NCBI GenBank assembly: GCA_009617715.1
Contig: VTFK01000227.1
Location: 186,001-250,000 of the forward strand
Reading direction: 5' to 3'
From: Plectrocnemia conspersa
Lineage: Eukaryota > Arthropoda > Insecta > Trichoptera > Polycentropodidae
Length of the DNA stretch: 64,000 nucleotides
The position numbers and the translations under genes are program-made. The notes below the pieces were generated by a model that saw only the letters and a list, made by a program, of their open reading frames with translations, had not been told where the DNA came from and made no database searches. Shown piece after piece: positions 1 to 10,402 of the stretch. Each line of letters opens with the position of its first letter. Position 1 is the first letter of the stretch.

Positions 1-587
1 CATATTATTAAAATTACGCTACTGATAATTATAAACGTTTGTGTGGGCACTCACCAGTACAATATCAGTGAAAACTTTTCGGTCGTAAATATTCAATTTA
101 CGCAAAATCTTTGTCGGCTTTTACAAAATGCCATAATGCATAAAAATGCTACTTCAGAATACGAACACCACATCTGTGACTATCCTAGAATATGTCGCCA
201 TCGATTCTGAATAAGAATTCGTTATGGTGTGATATTTATATTAACCGATCTAAGAAAATACATAAGGATATTCGAAACGATTTTTTAAACAAAATTAAGT
301 ACCACTAATTAATTTTTAATTATTTAATTTTATATGAAAAAAATATAATAAGGATTTCTGCTAGAAAAATATACTATCAAAAATATAATTAATCTCTTTT
401 GGTGCCCTAAAATATTCAAAGATGTCAGTAAGAGTCTGTTGAAGTCCGCGATAAGCATGTGGTATTATAACTTGAGCACGTGACCACGATGCAGCGCTCG
501 ACATGCGTGTTAACCATAGGATGCCTACGCGCATACTGAAATTGAAGCGAGCTATTCGTTCTATCTCAGTTTGCGAAACACCATATC
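1..587. other. AT-rich intergenic stretch, no gene seen
   Basis: No coding exon, RNA gene or recognisable transposon was found in this segment. Open frames beginning near 503 and 571 run into a MITE fragment and have no protein-like composition. Confidence 0.5.
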
Positions 588-652
588 ATTATCTCTCTCA
601 CTATCGTCACTTAACACGCGAAAGAGCGAAACGGGAAAGTATCTCACCGCTC
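588..652 (+). mobile_element. Partial copy (right half) of a palindromic MITE
   Basis: The run from the TCTCTCACT block through CGTCACTTAACACGCG to AAAGTATCTCACCG matches the right arms of the two complete copies at 14845-15006 and 16553-16714. The left arm is missing or too diverged to see. It explains the open frames that cross this region. Confidence 0.6.
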
Positions 653-904
653 GCGCTCGAAAGAGCAGCTCCGACTTCGGTCCTTTTGCCGACAATTTTC
701 GGAAGCGCTCGAAGCTTGCCAAATCAACTGAATTACCCCCACTTTACTTACCGTTCTCGGTAACCTCGGACAACTTCCGAGAGATTTTAGAGCGGGCAGA
801 ATCAAACTCGACCGAAGTAACCCACTATATGTCCGCACCATCTTTTTGTAAATTGCAAGGTGCGTTTTTACGTTTTTTGCTTGTCCTTGACACTGGCCCC
901 AATC

Positions 905-1510
905 TTTAGAGCATCGTAACCTTATTTTTCACAGATCGCGCCACAACATTTCTTGCAGTTGCAGAAAATTTTATTCAATAGTTCGTCCGGTACTGGCGGC
1001 AATCATCTTGTCGGCTTCAGGATCTCGTTCTGTAAATCCCAGTTTGGATCTAGAAGTAGATCTAATTGATATGCTGACGAGCTGCTTCACTTGTAGGCGG
1101 AAGAAATGATAATTGCACCGGTCTGTTGAGAATTTTGTATACCTCAAATTTACAATACTATGTTCTGATTTTGGAGTATTAAACATTTTTAAATAATATA
1201 TTTCGTGGGCTGTTTTTCAGTTAAAATAATTCGGGGGTAGAAATCGGGGTGCTTCTCGAACATTTTTATAATTTTCAGTTTTCCTTTCTTAAACACCGCA
1301 GATGTTGTGTCAAAATGTTCTTTAGAACGAGGATATTTGTCGAAATTTTTAGACGAATACATGCGTGCCTCCAAATTTCCTTTGCCAATTTTCTTGCTGA
1401 TATGATTAGGTTCGTCCATCAGATCAATATCTTCTCCAACGATGATGGCGGTCTTTTGTTGTTCAGACGTTGCTCTATTGCTTTTATGTTTTTACTGTAT
1501 TCTGAGTAAG
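905..1510 (-). pseudogene. Decayed ORF of unknown, probably transposon, origin
   Basis: Read on the minus strand, the first part (about 1500 to 1189) is open for 76 codons and looks coding: it is rich in Lys, Glu and Phe, with phrases such as HISKKIGKGNLEARMYSSK. The next part (about 1160 to 920) reads FLPPTSEAARQH, then after frame breaks LPPVPDELLNKIFCNCKKCCGA. This second part resembles the cysteine-rich tail of uncharacterised, multi-copy insect proteins that I associate with mobile DNA; that link is from memory. Stops and frameshifts interrupt it, so it is not a working gene. The exact family is not recognised, and the two parts might not belong to one ORF. Confidence 0.4.
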
Positions 1511-1969
1511 CGTCGAATACAAAAAAAAATATTAAAATCGAAATGCGTTTGCAAATAGTTTACGTTTTATTGAGAACAATGGAGAAAGTACCATCTTTGC
1601 TCCATACGACGCGATACACCATTGATGATGTATGTTACAGTTAAATATTGATAGGCTGACTGTTAAACTTTAATTTAACAAGAACAACATACATTTCGAG
1701 ATTACCTAATATCTATGTATGTATGTTAAAGTGCGAATAAACATTTAACAAAAACCTTCCAACGCTTCGTTTAGATGTAAAAAAACAATATACCTGTTTT
1801 TTTAATTTTAACAACCGTGTTTTCAAAGTTGGTCAGTGTTTCATGTTTTCAGAAATTAATAATATCATAATATTTCAACGAAATTTTACGAAAATATTCG
1901 AATAATTAAAAAAAACGGGCGAATATTCGGATTGGAATTTCTAGTTTGTACCATTCATAAAACCGTCAC

Positions 1970-4008
1970 TTAACCTTCATCCGTCCCTCAAATCGACTGT
2001 ACACTAAAGTCCCTCGGGTCTTTTTCGACCCAGGTAGAAATTTTTGACTTAAAAGAAACAAAATGCAAATTAATTAAATTAATTTTATTAGTAACGGTAA
2101 TGTTGACTGTTTACGAATAATAAAGAGCGATTTATGAGTTAATTATTTATTTATAACATTTATTACATACATTATAGGAATGTGCCTTACAAATAAATCT
2201 TTTACAATATTTACATTCTAATGCATGTTCATTGTCCGATTTTGGGCAAATGTGACAATCTTTTTTTTTTGAACACGTATCCTTGCTGTTGGTACTTCTA
2301 AAGGAGATGTAGTTGTGCATTTTTTGTTCTAATATAAATTGTTGTCTTTTTTATCAATAATTTGCCCACGGTTTCAATGAAAAATTCTCCTTTGATATTT
2401 TTTTTTTATATTCCAATCTGGATGAACTCATGTAAATATAATAAATGCATTTGATATAGATATATCTAATATATTGGCAAAAAAAAAAAGTAATTGGTCG
2501 TCTATTTTTTTTTTTCTTCGAGTACCTGTAATTGGCTAAAGGTATCAACTCCTCCTTTCGTTGCATTATAATCTAATATAATGTTTGGTTTATTTTCAGA
2601 ACCACCTGACAATTCCTTCCTTATGTGAAGAGTGCTCTGAAGAACAACACATTTCTTTTTTTTAGGAATGTATGACACTAAAGATGTATTCTTTGTAAAT
2701 GCAAATTTTGATTTGCCTTTTACTTCGAGCAATACGGGTGGAATTGACGTTTTATTTTTTTGAATAGTGCCAATCATAGTAATTCTTTTTATAAGTAACA
2801 TTTGACCTTGTTCATAAGAAGTGAAAAAGTTGTCAACTGTTACATTTCTCCCATCAAGTTGTTGACACAAATCTAAAACCGCTCGCCTTCCTTGATTCCT
2901 TTCAGGTGCTTCACCAGCTACTTTTCCAGTGTATATATCTATATTCCAAACATAACTATTTTTGCTAGCACCCAAAATGTAATCCCATATTTAGCCGGCT
3001 TTTTTTGGCATGTATTGTCGAAACGGAATTGTATGAAATCAATTGCTCATCGATTATTACATTTTCGCCCAGATTATAAAAGGTATGGTAGTATTTCAAC
3101 CCATTTATTCTAAAGTTCTCGAATTGGGGCTAATTTGTCAGTATGTCTTCTAGCAGCTCGTGTACTACGATCATCAAATCGAATGACTCGATATAATTTT
3201 TTGAATCGTTTTAGTGACATAGTAGCCCTGAATATATGTCGACCCTTTGTTTCGTGCCATAAATTTTCCAAATCCTCATTATTCAATTTATATATACCAG
3301 CTAACAACAAAAGTCCAATATATGCATCCAATTTGACAATATCAATATTTTGCAATCCTCTTTATACACGATTTCCTTCCAAAATGGTATTTTGAATAAT
3401 AATAGTTTTTATAGAATTTGTAAACAATAATTGAAATGCAGAGTTCTGTTGATATGCGAGAAACAGCATACCTTGTGATTCCAGGGTAGTTCTAATCATG
3501 TTTGATGATGATTGACGGCTATGTTGAAGGCTTTGATCGCCATTTAATACCTTTTTTTTCTTTTAGAAAGATATGATGTAGATCCAGGAGGTACATCATC
3601 CATGTCACTATCAGAAGTTTCAGTCAATTCTTCAATATGATCTGACGTCTCTGAGCAGGTATCATTTCCCGATGAAAATTCAAGTAAATTATCTTCTATT
3701 ATAATCACTTCAAAAGAGTATTTCTTAGAAGGTGATAAACAATAAACATCTGTTTGCGCCGGGAATTCCAATAATTTGACCTAAAATAGACTTGGGTCAT
3801 TTTCGACCCGAGGGACTTGAGTGTTACTTTTTTTTACAAGAGATAATCCAGGTAACATATTTATTTTTTCTTTTCAAAAAATTAGTTTATTATCTCAACA
3901 AAATCAAAGTCACGAAATTACAGATATGTAGTATTAATATTTTAAGATATATTTGCAAAACAAAATCGCTTCGGGTCGAAAAAGACCCGAGGGACGGATG
4001 AAGGTTAA
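1970..4008 (-). mobile_element. piggyBac-type DNA transposon with TTAA target duplications
   Basis: TTAA occurs at 1970-1973 and again at 4005-4008, directly outside perfect 16-bp inverted ends (CCTTCATCCGTCCCTC at 1974 and its complement ending at 4004). TTAA duplication is diagnostic of piggyBac. Further subterminal inverted copies of a CCCTCGGGTC/GACCC block lie near 2010-2032, 3795-3820 and 3971-3994. The interior holds a broken transposase on the minus strand. The element is about 2.03 kb, close to full length for the superfamily. Perfect ends beside a broken ORF suggest fairly recent movement, possibly driven from elsewhere. Confidence 0.9.
2355..3771 (-). pseudogene. piggyBac transposase, interrupted by stops and frameshifts
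   Basis: The N-terminal piece (3771 to 3544) starts MEFPAQTDVY and is acidic, as in piggyBac transposases. The middle piece (3355 to 3110) has LDAYIGLLLLAGIYKLNNED and MSLKRFKKLYRVIRFDD, the N-terminal part of the DDE_Tnp_1_7 domain. The C-terminal piece (2975 to 2502) has SYVWNIDIYTGK, then VTVDNFFTSYE and DYNATKGGVDTFSQL, the regions carrying the later catalytic acidic residues in this family. Stop codons and shifts separate the pieces, for example around 3000-3110 where the PAKYGITFW stretch is out of frame. No intact reading frame remains, so it cannot make a full transposase. Confidence 0.88.
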
Positions 4009-4895
4009 ACATAAAACTTTCCCCTAAACCTTCTTTAACACTTGGATCACATCCATGCACTTTATTCCATTTTAAATGCAAACTTGAATACAATTATTTT
4101 GCTCCATTATTTTCAAAATAAAAGCGTGACTTTCGATAATGCATCTGTTTATTTGCTCCAGATCTACCCTATATTGAATATATTCTATCCCAGTATATAT
4201 TTTGTTAAGCGTCGCATATCCAAAAAAGCCTACCAAGCGATACCAATATAAAAAGTTAAAAAAAATAGTTTTGTGAAAAGGGGGAAGGAAGACGGTATTA
4301 TAGAGTTGGCACCGAGTGTTGAGTTGAAATGCGGCGCCAATGCAAATGAACGCGTATTATAGTAATGACAGGCAGGCGTCTTCTAATATTTACCCCCATT
4401 TTTAGATACAGACTGCTGTAAACAGTAGTGTGAAAACGTAAACGAAAATAAATACACTGCCGAGTCGGGAAAACATCACTTTGTTAAGTGAAAATATGCG
4501 TATGTTACACCCGTCGATAATATGTATAAACTTTTTTTTTTTTTTTTTTTGAATGGGATTCGTTCTCATTGATCTTCATGTGTTGTTGTTTATTTATTAT
4601 TTTTACGCGCGTATAAAGTTTGTTTGATATTTTTATGTTAGTAAATTCAATAAATTGTATACATTTGATGTGAAAAAATAATGCATTCTATTTAAAACGA
4701 TGTGTTAAAATGCATATAAAATATTTGCATTTCAATGTATTATTTATTTTGTTAAAAAGCAGTATTCCAGATAATTGCACTTTTTTAAAGTATACACAGC
4801 TTTTTTTTTGATATATTCAACTTGATGTATCACATATGTATTACAGTTACAATTTGATTTAAAATCGACTTTTAAATAAAAAACTACAACCTGTC
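4009..4895. other. AT-rich intergenic stretch, no gene seen
   Basis: It contains a poly-T tract near 4532-4550 and a slightly GC-richer patch at about 4265-4400 with no recognisable coding or repeat signature. Confidence 0.5.
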
Positions 4896-5166
4896 CATTT
4901 GAATAATAATGTTTATTGAAAAATTACTACCTAGAAAGTGGGTGCTTTTGAAGGCAATGTTCCGCTACTTTTATTTTTTTGTATAATATGTATAAAAAAA
5001 AAGAGCTAAAGGAACATATACCTGAAATACATCAGTATATAAGTATATCTCAAAGTACTGTAGTTTAGTTCAGGTTCAATATTTGAGGTCGGTTTTTACT
5101 TGTTTTTTTATAAATATATTCTTGAAGTTGGACCCCTGTCACCTCTCTTCCCCATTCTCAACAGGC
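4896..5166 (+). repeat. Dispersed repeat, copy 1 (partner at 10125-10402)
   Basis: The segment beginning AATAATAATGTTTATT and containing GGGTGCTTTTGAAGGCAATG, GTATAATATGTATAAAAA and CTGTAGTTTAGTTCAG is found again in the same order and orientation about 5.2 kb downstream. Both copies end in a C-rich tract followed by ACAGG. No coding capacity and no clear inverted ends were seen, so the class is unknown. Confidence 0.75.
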
Positions 5167-5171
5167 CATGC

Positions 5172-5430
5172 ACTAAGTGGCGTAACTAGGGTATGTGCCG
5201 CCCAGTGCAATTCTTAAAATTGCCCCCCCCCCCAGGGTCATAAAATCAGAATTTCTTAAAATAATAAATTCGTTATTATTAGGCTCTTGTTATTCGTGGA
5301 TTTATATATGTTTTAGTGCATTCAGGGTTAAGAACCACACTAGACAATCCCATAGCGAATATGCCGCCCCCAAGCAAGTGCCGCCCGGGGCGGCCCGTCC
5401 CCTCCGCCCCCCCATAGCTACGCCACTGCA
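5172..5430. mobile_element. hAT-like non-autonomous element (MITE) with GC-rich ends
   Basis: The ends are inverted: AGTGGCGTAACTAGGG on the left and the complement of CAGTGGCGTAGCTATGGG on the right. Subterminal GC-rich blocks (GTGCCGCCC) occur near both ends. Similar ATGCAC sequence flanks both sides, so an 8-bp-type duplication is possible but not exact. The TIR style is that of hAT-related MITEs in many animals. A poly-C run lies near 5223. Confidence 0.6.
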
Positions 5431-5574
5431 TGCACCTATCTTATCACCCGTTATATTTTCACTCACTTAATGTGGCTATCTTTTAATTTTAACGTATTTT
5501 TGCACACTTAATTAGAAATGCTAACAGTTATTTGTGGAGTATTATGTTTGCTTATACGTTTTAATAGGAACTGA

Positions 5575-5890
5575 CTAACACATGAAAGACCATGGTTCGA
5601 ATCCTTTATGAACCCTAATTTATATCATATCTGGCAGATAGAAGTTAGTAATTATTATATAATTATAATTCCGATCGATCATCATCAATTAAATTTATCT
5701 CACAGCTGAATATTATGATAAATAATTAAAATAAAATTTAACTGAGTCGTGCATATGACATCTATCATATATTACTATTGATAAATGTATCTGATTTATA
5801 GTCTTTAATTTCAGTTTGATGTCTCACTAATTACGTAGTAGTTATTGATTGTGCTTACTTCGGTTGTAATAAAGTAATTAATTCAACTGT
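5575..5890 (+). repeat. SINE-like repeat, copy 1, with RNA polymerase III box B
   Basis: A perfect box B (GGTTCGAATCC) lies at 5594-5604. The body matches copies at 40965-41195, 56525-56935, 62325-62645 and 63690-63995, sharing the CTTTAATTTCAGT / GATGTCTCACTAATTACGTAGTAG block and an AATAAA-rich tail. A convincing box A was not found. A tRNA-derived SINE is the likeliest class. Confidence 0.55.
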
Positions 5891-5894
5891 TGCG

Positions 5895-8814
5895 ATTCGA
5901 GGTATATACTTGGTTGGACCAGATCTGATGATCGAAGTGGAAATGGCTTATTTGGATTTCAAATGAGTCGATCTGACGTAAGATCAGCTAAATGCAAGTT
6001 TAGGGCTAAAATGTCTTTTATTGTATCTAAGGTTCTGAATGAAGGTTAAAGCCATCTGGCTCATATACGATGATCTTCCTCTTTCTCAATTTATTATTGC
6101 TTTATCGGACGAATATTTGTTTTTATCTGCTATTGTTTTATTCAAATATTTTATCTGTTTAACAGATGCATATATAGACAAGAGTGAAATTGTGGGTACC
6201 TGCAGTTAAACGTGAAAATTAACCGAAACTTTACAAATAAAAAAAAATTATTTACTATTGCTTATCCCAAAAGCACGGTACATATATTAAGTTTTAGCGT
6301 TAAATGTACAGGAAAGTATATATAGTAGCTTTGACTCATTGTCCATTTAACCAGGCTGCTAAAATGTCGTTATATCCACAATTAAATTTAATAAAAATCT
6401 TTTATGCCTCGTTCCACTAAAAATGAAAAAGTTAATAGTCCCCACGACTAGATTCACTTTAGTTTTCGAACTTAAAACATTTAAAACATCGTCATCCAAT
6501 TTTTTGGGTTTCTACTTAAAGGTCTATTATTTCAAGTAAATTTAATAGAAAATAAATTAGTATATTTTAAATGTTTTAAGTCTTGCTTTTTATTGCTTAT
6601 TCAATAATATTTTTGACAAACGTTATAATCGAGCTTTTAATGAGTGACTTGGAGCTATTTTTTCATTAATAAATAATTCTGGCAGTAATAATTTTTTGCC
6701 ACAAATATTAAATAGCTTATATAATATGTAAACTATTTACGTAAGTTTGTTATTTTAACAAATGACCATAACATAAATGCAATAAAGTAACAGACTTTAT
6801 CCATCAATTAAAAAATAATAAACATTTTTTTATAATTTTTTAAGACTATAATATTATTTAATTATAAGATAAAGTTTAAAACTTGTTTTAAACTAACTTA
6901 TTATACGCTACGTATCATATATTATTATAATCAATCATAAAATGTAATGAAAAACTGAAACTTTACGACAGTATGAAACAAGATGAAACAATAAATATTT
7001 TCATTTGCAGCAAAAAAGTTAGAATTATTGTAAAAATAAATACTTTCTCTTGCTAGTCAAAATGCATATGCAATATACTAACATGCATTTAATGTTTGCA
7101 AAGTAGCTTCTTTTTTATCGACTATTTTTTGACATCTCGCCAAACCTCATTCGCCCATAATCGCTTTTTTCTCATCCGGTAATGGATTTAGATGATTTTA
7201 TTGAAGTTCATAAAATTCAACGTACATAATAAATGTAATTTTAAGAGATAAAAATAAAAATGGGAATGAGTAACATATTGATTATAATAAAAAAAAATAT
7301 ACATGCACACACAGATATATTATTAAATTAAAAATATATATAATGTAAATTAATAGCATAAGTTAACATAAGACTTTTTAAAGGCATATCTTATAAAAAA
7401 AAAAATTGTTTCTACCTGAGAAAATTAGTCATCAAAAATCTGGCGATTCTTTTTGTTTGAAATAATATTAATTTATTGTGTTATGATATTATAATATTAT
7501 AATGGAACCTATCACTATTTTTGTAAGACCATTGTAACTTTTTCGCACGGTAGCCCCTGGAATGTATTCCCAGTGCAATATAAGAATCAGTTATATAAAT
7601 AGTATATCTAGTTATAAAAATTTCTTATGACTTATACCACAATAGTTAAATATTATTTATATGTGTAAGCAAAAGTTAGCAATAACATCCTACTGTTTCA
7701 ATTGTACTTTTTTGTATAAATTAAAAAATATGAATTCAGCTGTATCTTTTTATTTTGGAAATTATCCAAGCATTCTGAATGTATAAATTCGCAAATCTGA
7801 TTCATTTTCCATTGATCAAGAAAAAATAAACTTGTATGTTTATCGAAAAGGTTTTTCAATCACGATTCTGCGAAATTGTCCGCTCATTCATATTCTTTTG
7901 AAAACAAACACCATTGTCTCAATAGCAAAGCTTTAAAGAACTCAATCTTTTACAGGAAGTCGTTTCTAAACCCACGTCATTATAACGTCTTAATAATTCC
8001 CACAAAACACTAACCAGACGCCCTTAATATACGAGAATTCACAAGAAAAATATATATATCAATCACTTTCATTTTAAAAATTTAAGCACAAAAGCTCTGG
8101 GGGCAATAAACGAATTATTATAGACTAATTAAAAGCTGTATATAACTACATACATACCATGTTGTTGTTTGACTTTTATTGTCTTCTCTTCGTGAATTTA
8201 TCTCGGCGACTTTTCGCGTGAGTCACAAAGATCGCATTTTCCAACGACTGAATCACATCCGATGTTCGATTAAATATAGCTTAATACCTAATTTTTGTGT
8301 GCTTTTTATTAATGCCACAGTGAGTAACGCTCGAGTACAGATGTTCAAAAAGTTTGATGAAATAGATTAGATGAATCATTAATATCTGACACAAAAATAG
8401 CAAATTTCTGACTGAATATAGAATTTTGTGTATGGTTTCTGGATATCCCAGATTAGCTAGGATTTTCTAACAATATCACCGTCAAGAATAAACTAAAATC
8501 TGTCCGGAAATTGTATTTATTCGACTGAATTTTTATTTAACATGCATCAAAATAACTTTACCATTTACATCATGTTTCAGATAAGTTTCTTAAAAATTGT
8601 GCTAAAAAGCTTTATAACAATTTATATATTTTTTAACATCATATTTTCTGAAATCATAATTTATGCGAAATATTTTATTAATGGCATTTTTTTTTTTTTT
8701 TTTTTTTTTATTTTTTTTTATTATATTTTTTAATTTTATTATTTTATTTTAATTTTATAATGGCAATAAACATATCCACTCCTAATATTTACTTGATTAT
8801 TAGTCGTGCTTTCT
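5895..8814. other. AT-rich intergenic stretch, no gene seen
   Basis: Nearly 3 kb of low-complexity AT-rich DNA. The short open frames near 8179-8370 and 8542-8733 have no recognisable protein signature; the second runs through a poly-T tract at about 8690-8720. Confidence 0.5.
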
Positions 8815-9850
8815 TTGCTGCTCAGTGTTGCCATATAGTTATTTTCCACTCCAAGTCAAAAACAATAAAATCGTACCTTCGCGGTGAAAACACTCGATTA
8901 TCAAGCGTTTATATTACGATTTTTATAGCAATATTACGAGTGAGAATCGAAAAAAGCACATCTAAACCGAATTTTGACCAATAGGAATGCGCAAAAAACA
9001 ATTATCCCTTCTCAGAAGTCAAAAATCCACGTCAAAAGCAATAAAATCGTGCCGTCGCCGTCGCAGTGGGAACGCTCGTTACCGAGCGTTCCCACTGCGA
9101 CGGAGCCGACACGATTTTATTGCTTTTGACGTGAATTTTTGCCTTCTGAGAAGTGATAATTGATTTTGCGCTCTCCTATTGACCAAAATTCGGTTTGAAA
9201 ATACTATGATCAGTTCTATTATATAAGAAGTCTATAGTAATATCGGTTAAAATAGCTTTTATATTTTTAAAACATGATTTTGAAATGCAGACAAACTGTG
9301 CAATATGTGAGATAGGATGTCTGCCTGTACATATTCTTCTCTGAAAGATAAGCTGGCTTAGTTTGTATTTTGGACTTGACTAAATGAAAGTTCTATAATT
9401 ATAATAAATTTTAGAACTTTCATTAGGTTTGGGTTTGAACAGAAAATAGACGTTTCGCAACCGTGAAATTGATTTTCATAGACATTTTAAAGCAGCATTT
9501 TAACGGCCATCAGTTAAATTATATTTTCGATTGTAGAAATATATATCTACTGGTGAAAATGTATTTGGACTTAGCTAGTGAAAATATAACTTTACCAAGA
9601 AATACATATTCGCTGTAATATTTATATACCGGATGTAAATAAATAATAATAAGTATGTAAATATATATATTACTACATATAGAAAAGTGGAAATCATATA
9701 ATTTAACTAGCTCCTGCCAGATAATTTATATTTTCACTGGTAATATATATCTACTAGTGAAAATGTATTCCAATATGATTTTACTGAAATGACATATTTT
9801 AAAAATATTTTCGGGATAGATTGATACTGTTTTTCTTTTAAAAATAAGCA
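8815..9850 (+). repeat. Large palindrome-bearing repeat family, copy A
   Basis: The unit consists of a half-arm (about 8840-8960), a long palindrome (8964-9197), a middle part with paired GAACTTTCATTAGGTTTGGG and TTTGAACAG blocks (about 9400-9490), and a terminal part with repeated TAGTGAAAATATA-type motifs (9530-9800) ending in TCGGGATAG. The same blocks recur in inverse orientation at 43100-44030 and in a compound copy at 49640-51300; the terminal part alone recurs at 39215-39545. There is no ORF of note, so it is probably a non-autonomous DNA transposon. Confidence 0.7.
8964..9197. repeat. Near-perfect long palindrome (about 115-bp arms)
   Basis: The arms meet at about 9082. The inner arm contains AAAAGCAATAAAATCGTG and GTCGCAGTGGGAACGCTCG, both mirrored on the other side, with a loop of only a few bases. 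The outer arm runs from TAAACCGAATTTTGACCAAT to its complement near 9196. The inner mirror is almost perfect, so this copy is likely young or corrected between arms. Confidence 0.85.
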
Positions 9851-10124
9851 CATGAAACTGAATGTATTATTTATTTATTTTGCTGCATTAAATCTATCTG
9901 TCAAAATACCGAAGATATAATCTATAAAAACGTTAAATTTATATACTCCAGCTGGTGCTGTTGTTGATTTATCGGTATTTCTTTGCTTCTTCTTTAAGTA
10001 TTCGACCTTACTTTTCAGATCAAATACCTGAATTTACTACTACTATGATGTTATTTAAACGTTTAAAAAGCATTAAAGTCAGCAATAATTTGCAAACAAA
10101 TTTTAACACAAACGAAGTTGCTTT

Positions 10125-10402
10125 TTAATAATAATGTTTATTATGAAAATACTACATGGAAATTGGGTGCTTTTGAAGGCAATGTTCCGCTCTTTTTATT
10201 TATTTGTATAATATGTATAAAAAAGGGCTAAAAAAATAATACTGGAAATAAATCAGTATATTGGTACATATTAAACATCTGTAGTTTAGTTCAGATTCAT
10301 TATTTGAGTTCGGTTTTCACTTTTTTGCTATGAATTTTTCCAGAGCTCAGAGGCTCCTCAAGGAAAACAAGGATTTGTCCCCTCCCCCTTCTTTCGACAG
10401 GT
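10125..10402 (+). repeat. Dispersed repeat, copy 2 (partner at 4896-5166)
   Basis: It shares GGGTGCTTTTGAAGGCAATG, GTATAATATGTATAAAAA and CTGTAGTTTAGTTCAG with copy 1 in the same order and spacing, and ends in a C-rich tract plus ACAGG. The open frame that starts at 10330 overlaps its end and is not considered a gene. Confidence 0.75.

Noticed and set aside
644..909. Open frames on both strands near the left end
   Set aside because: They overlap the MITE fragment and lack protein-like composition.
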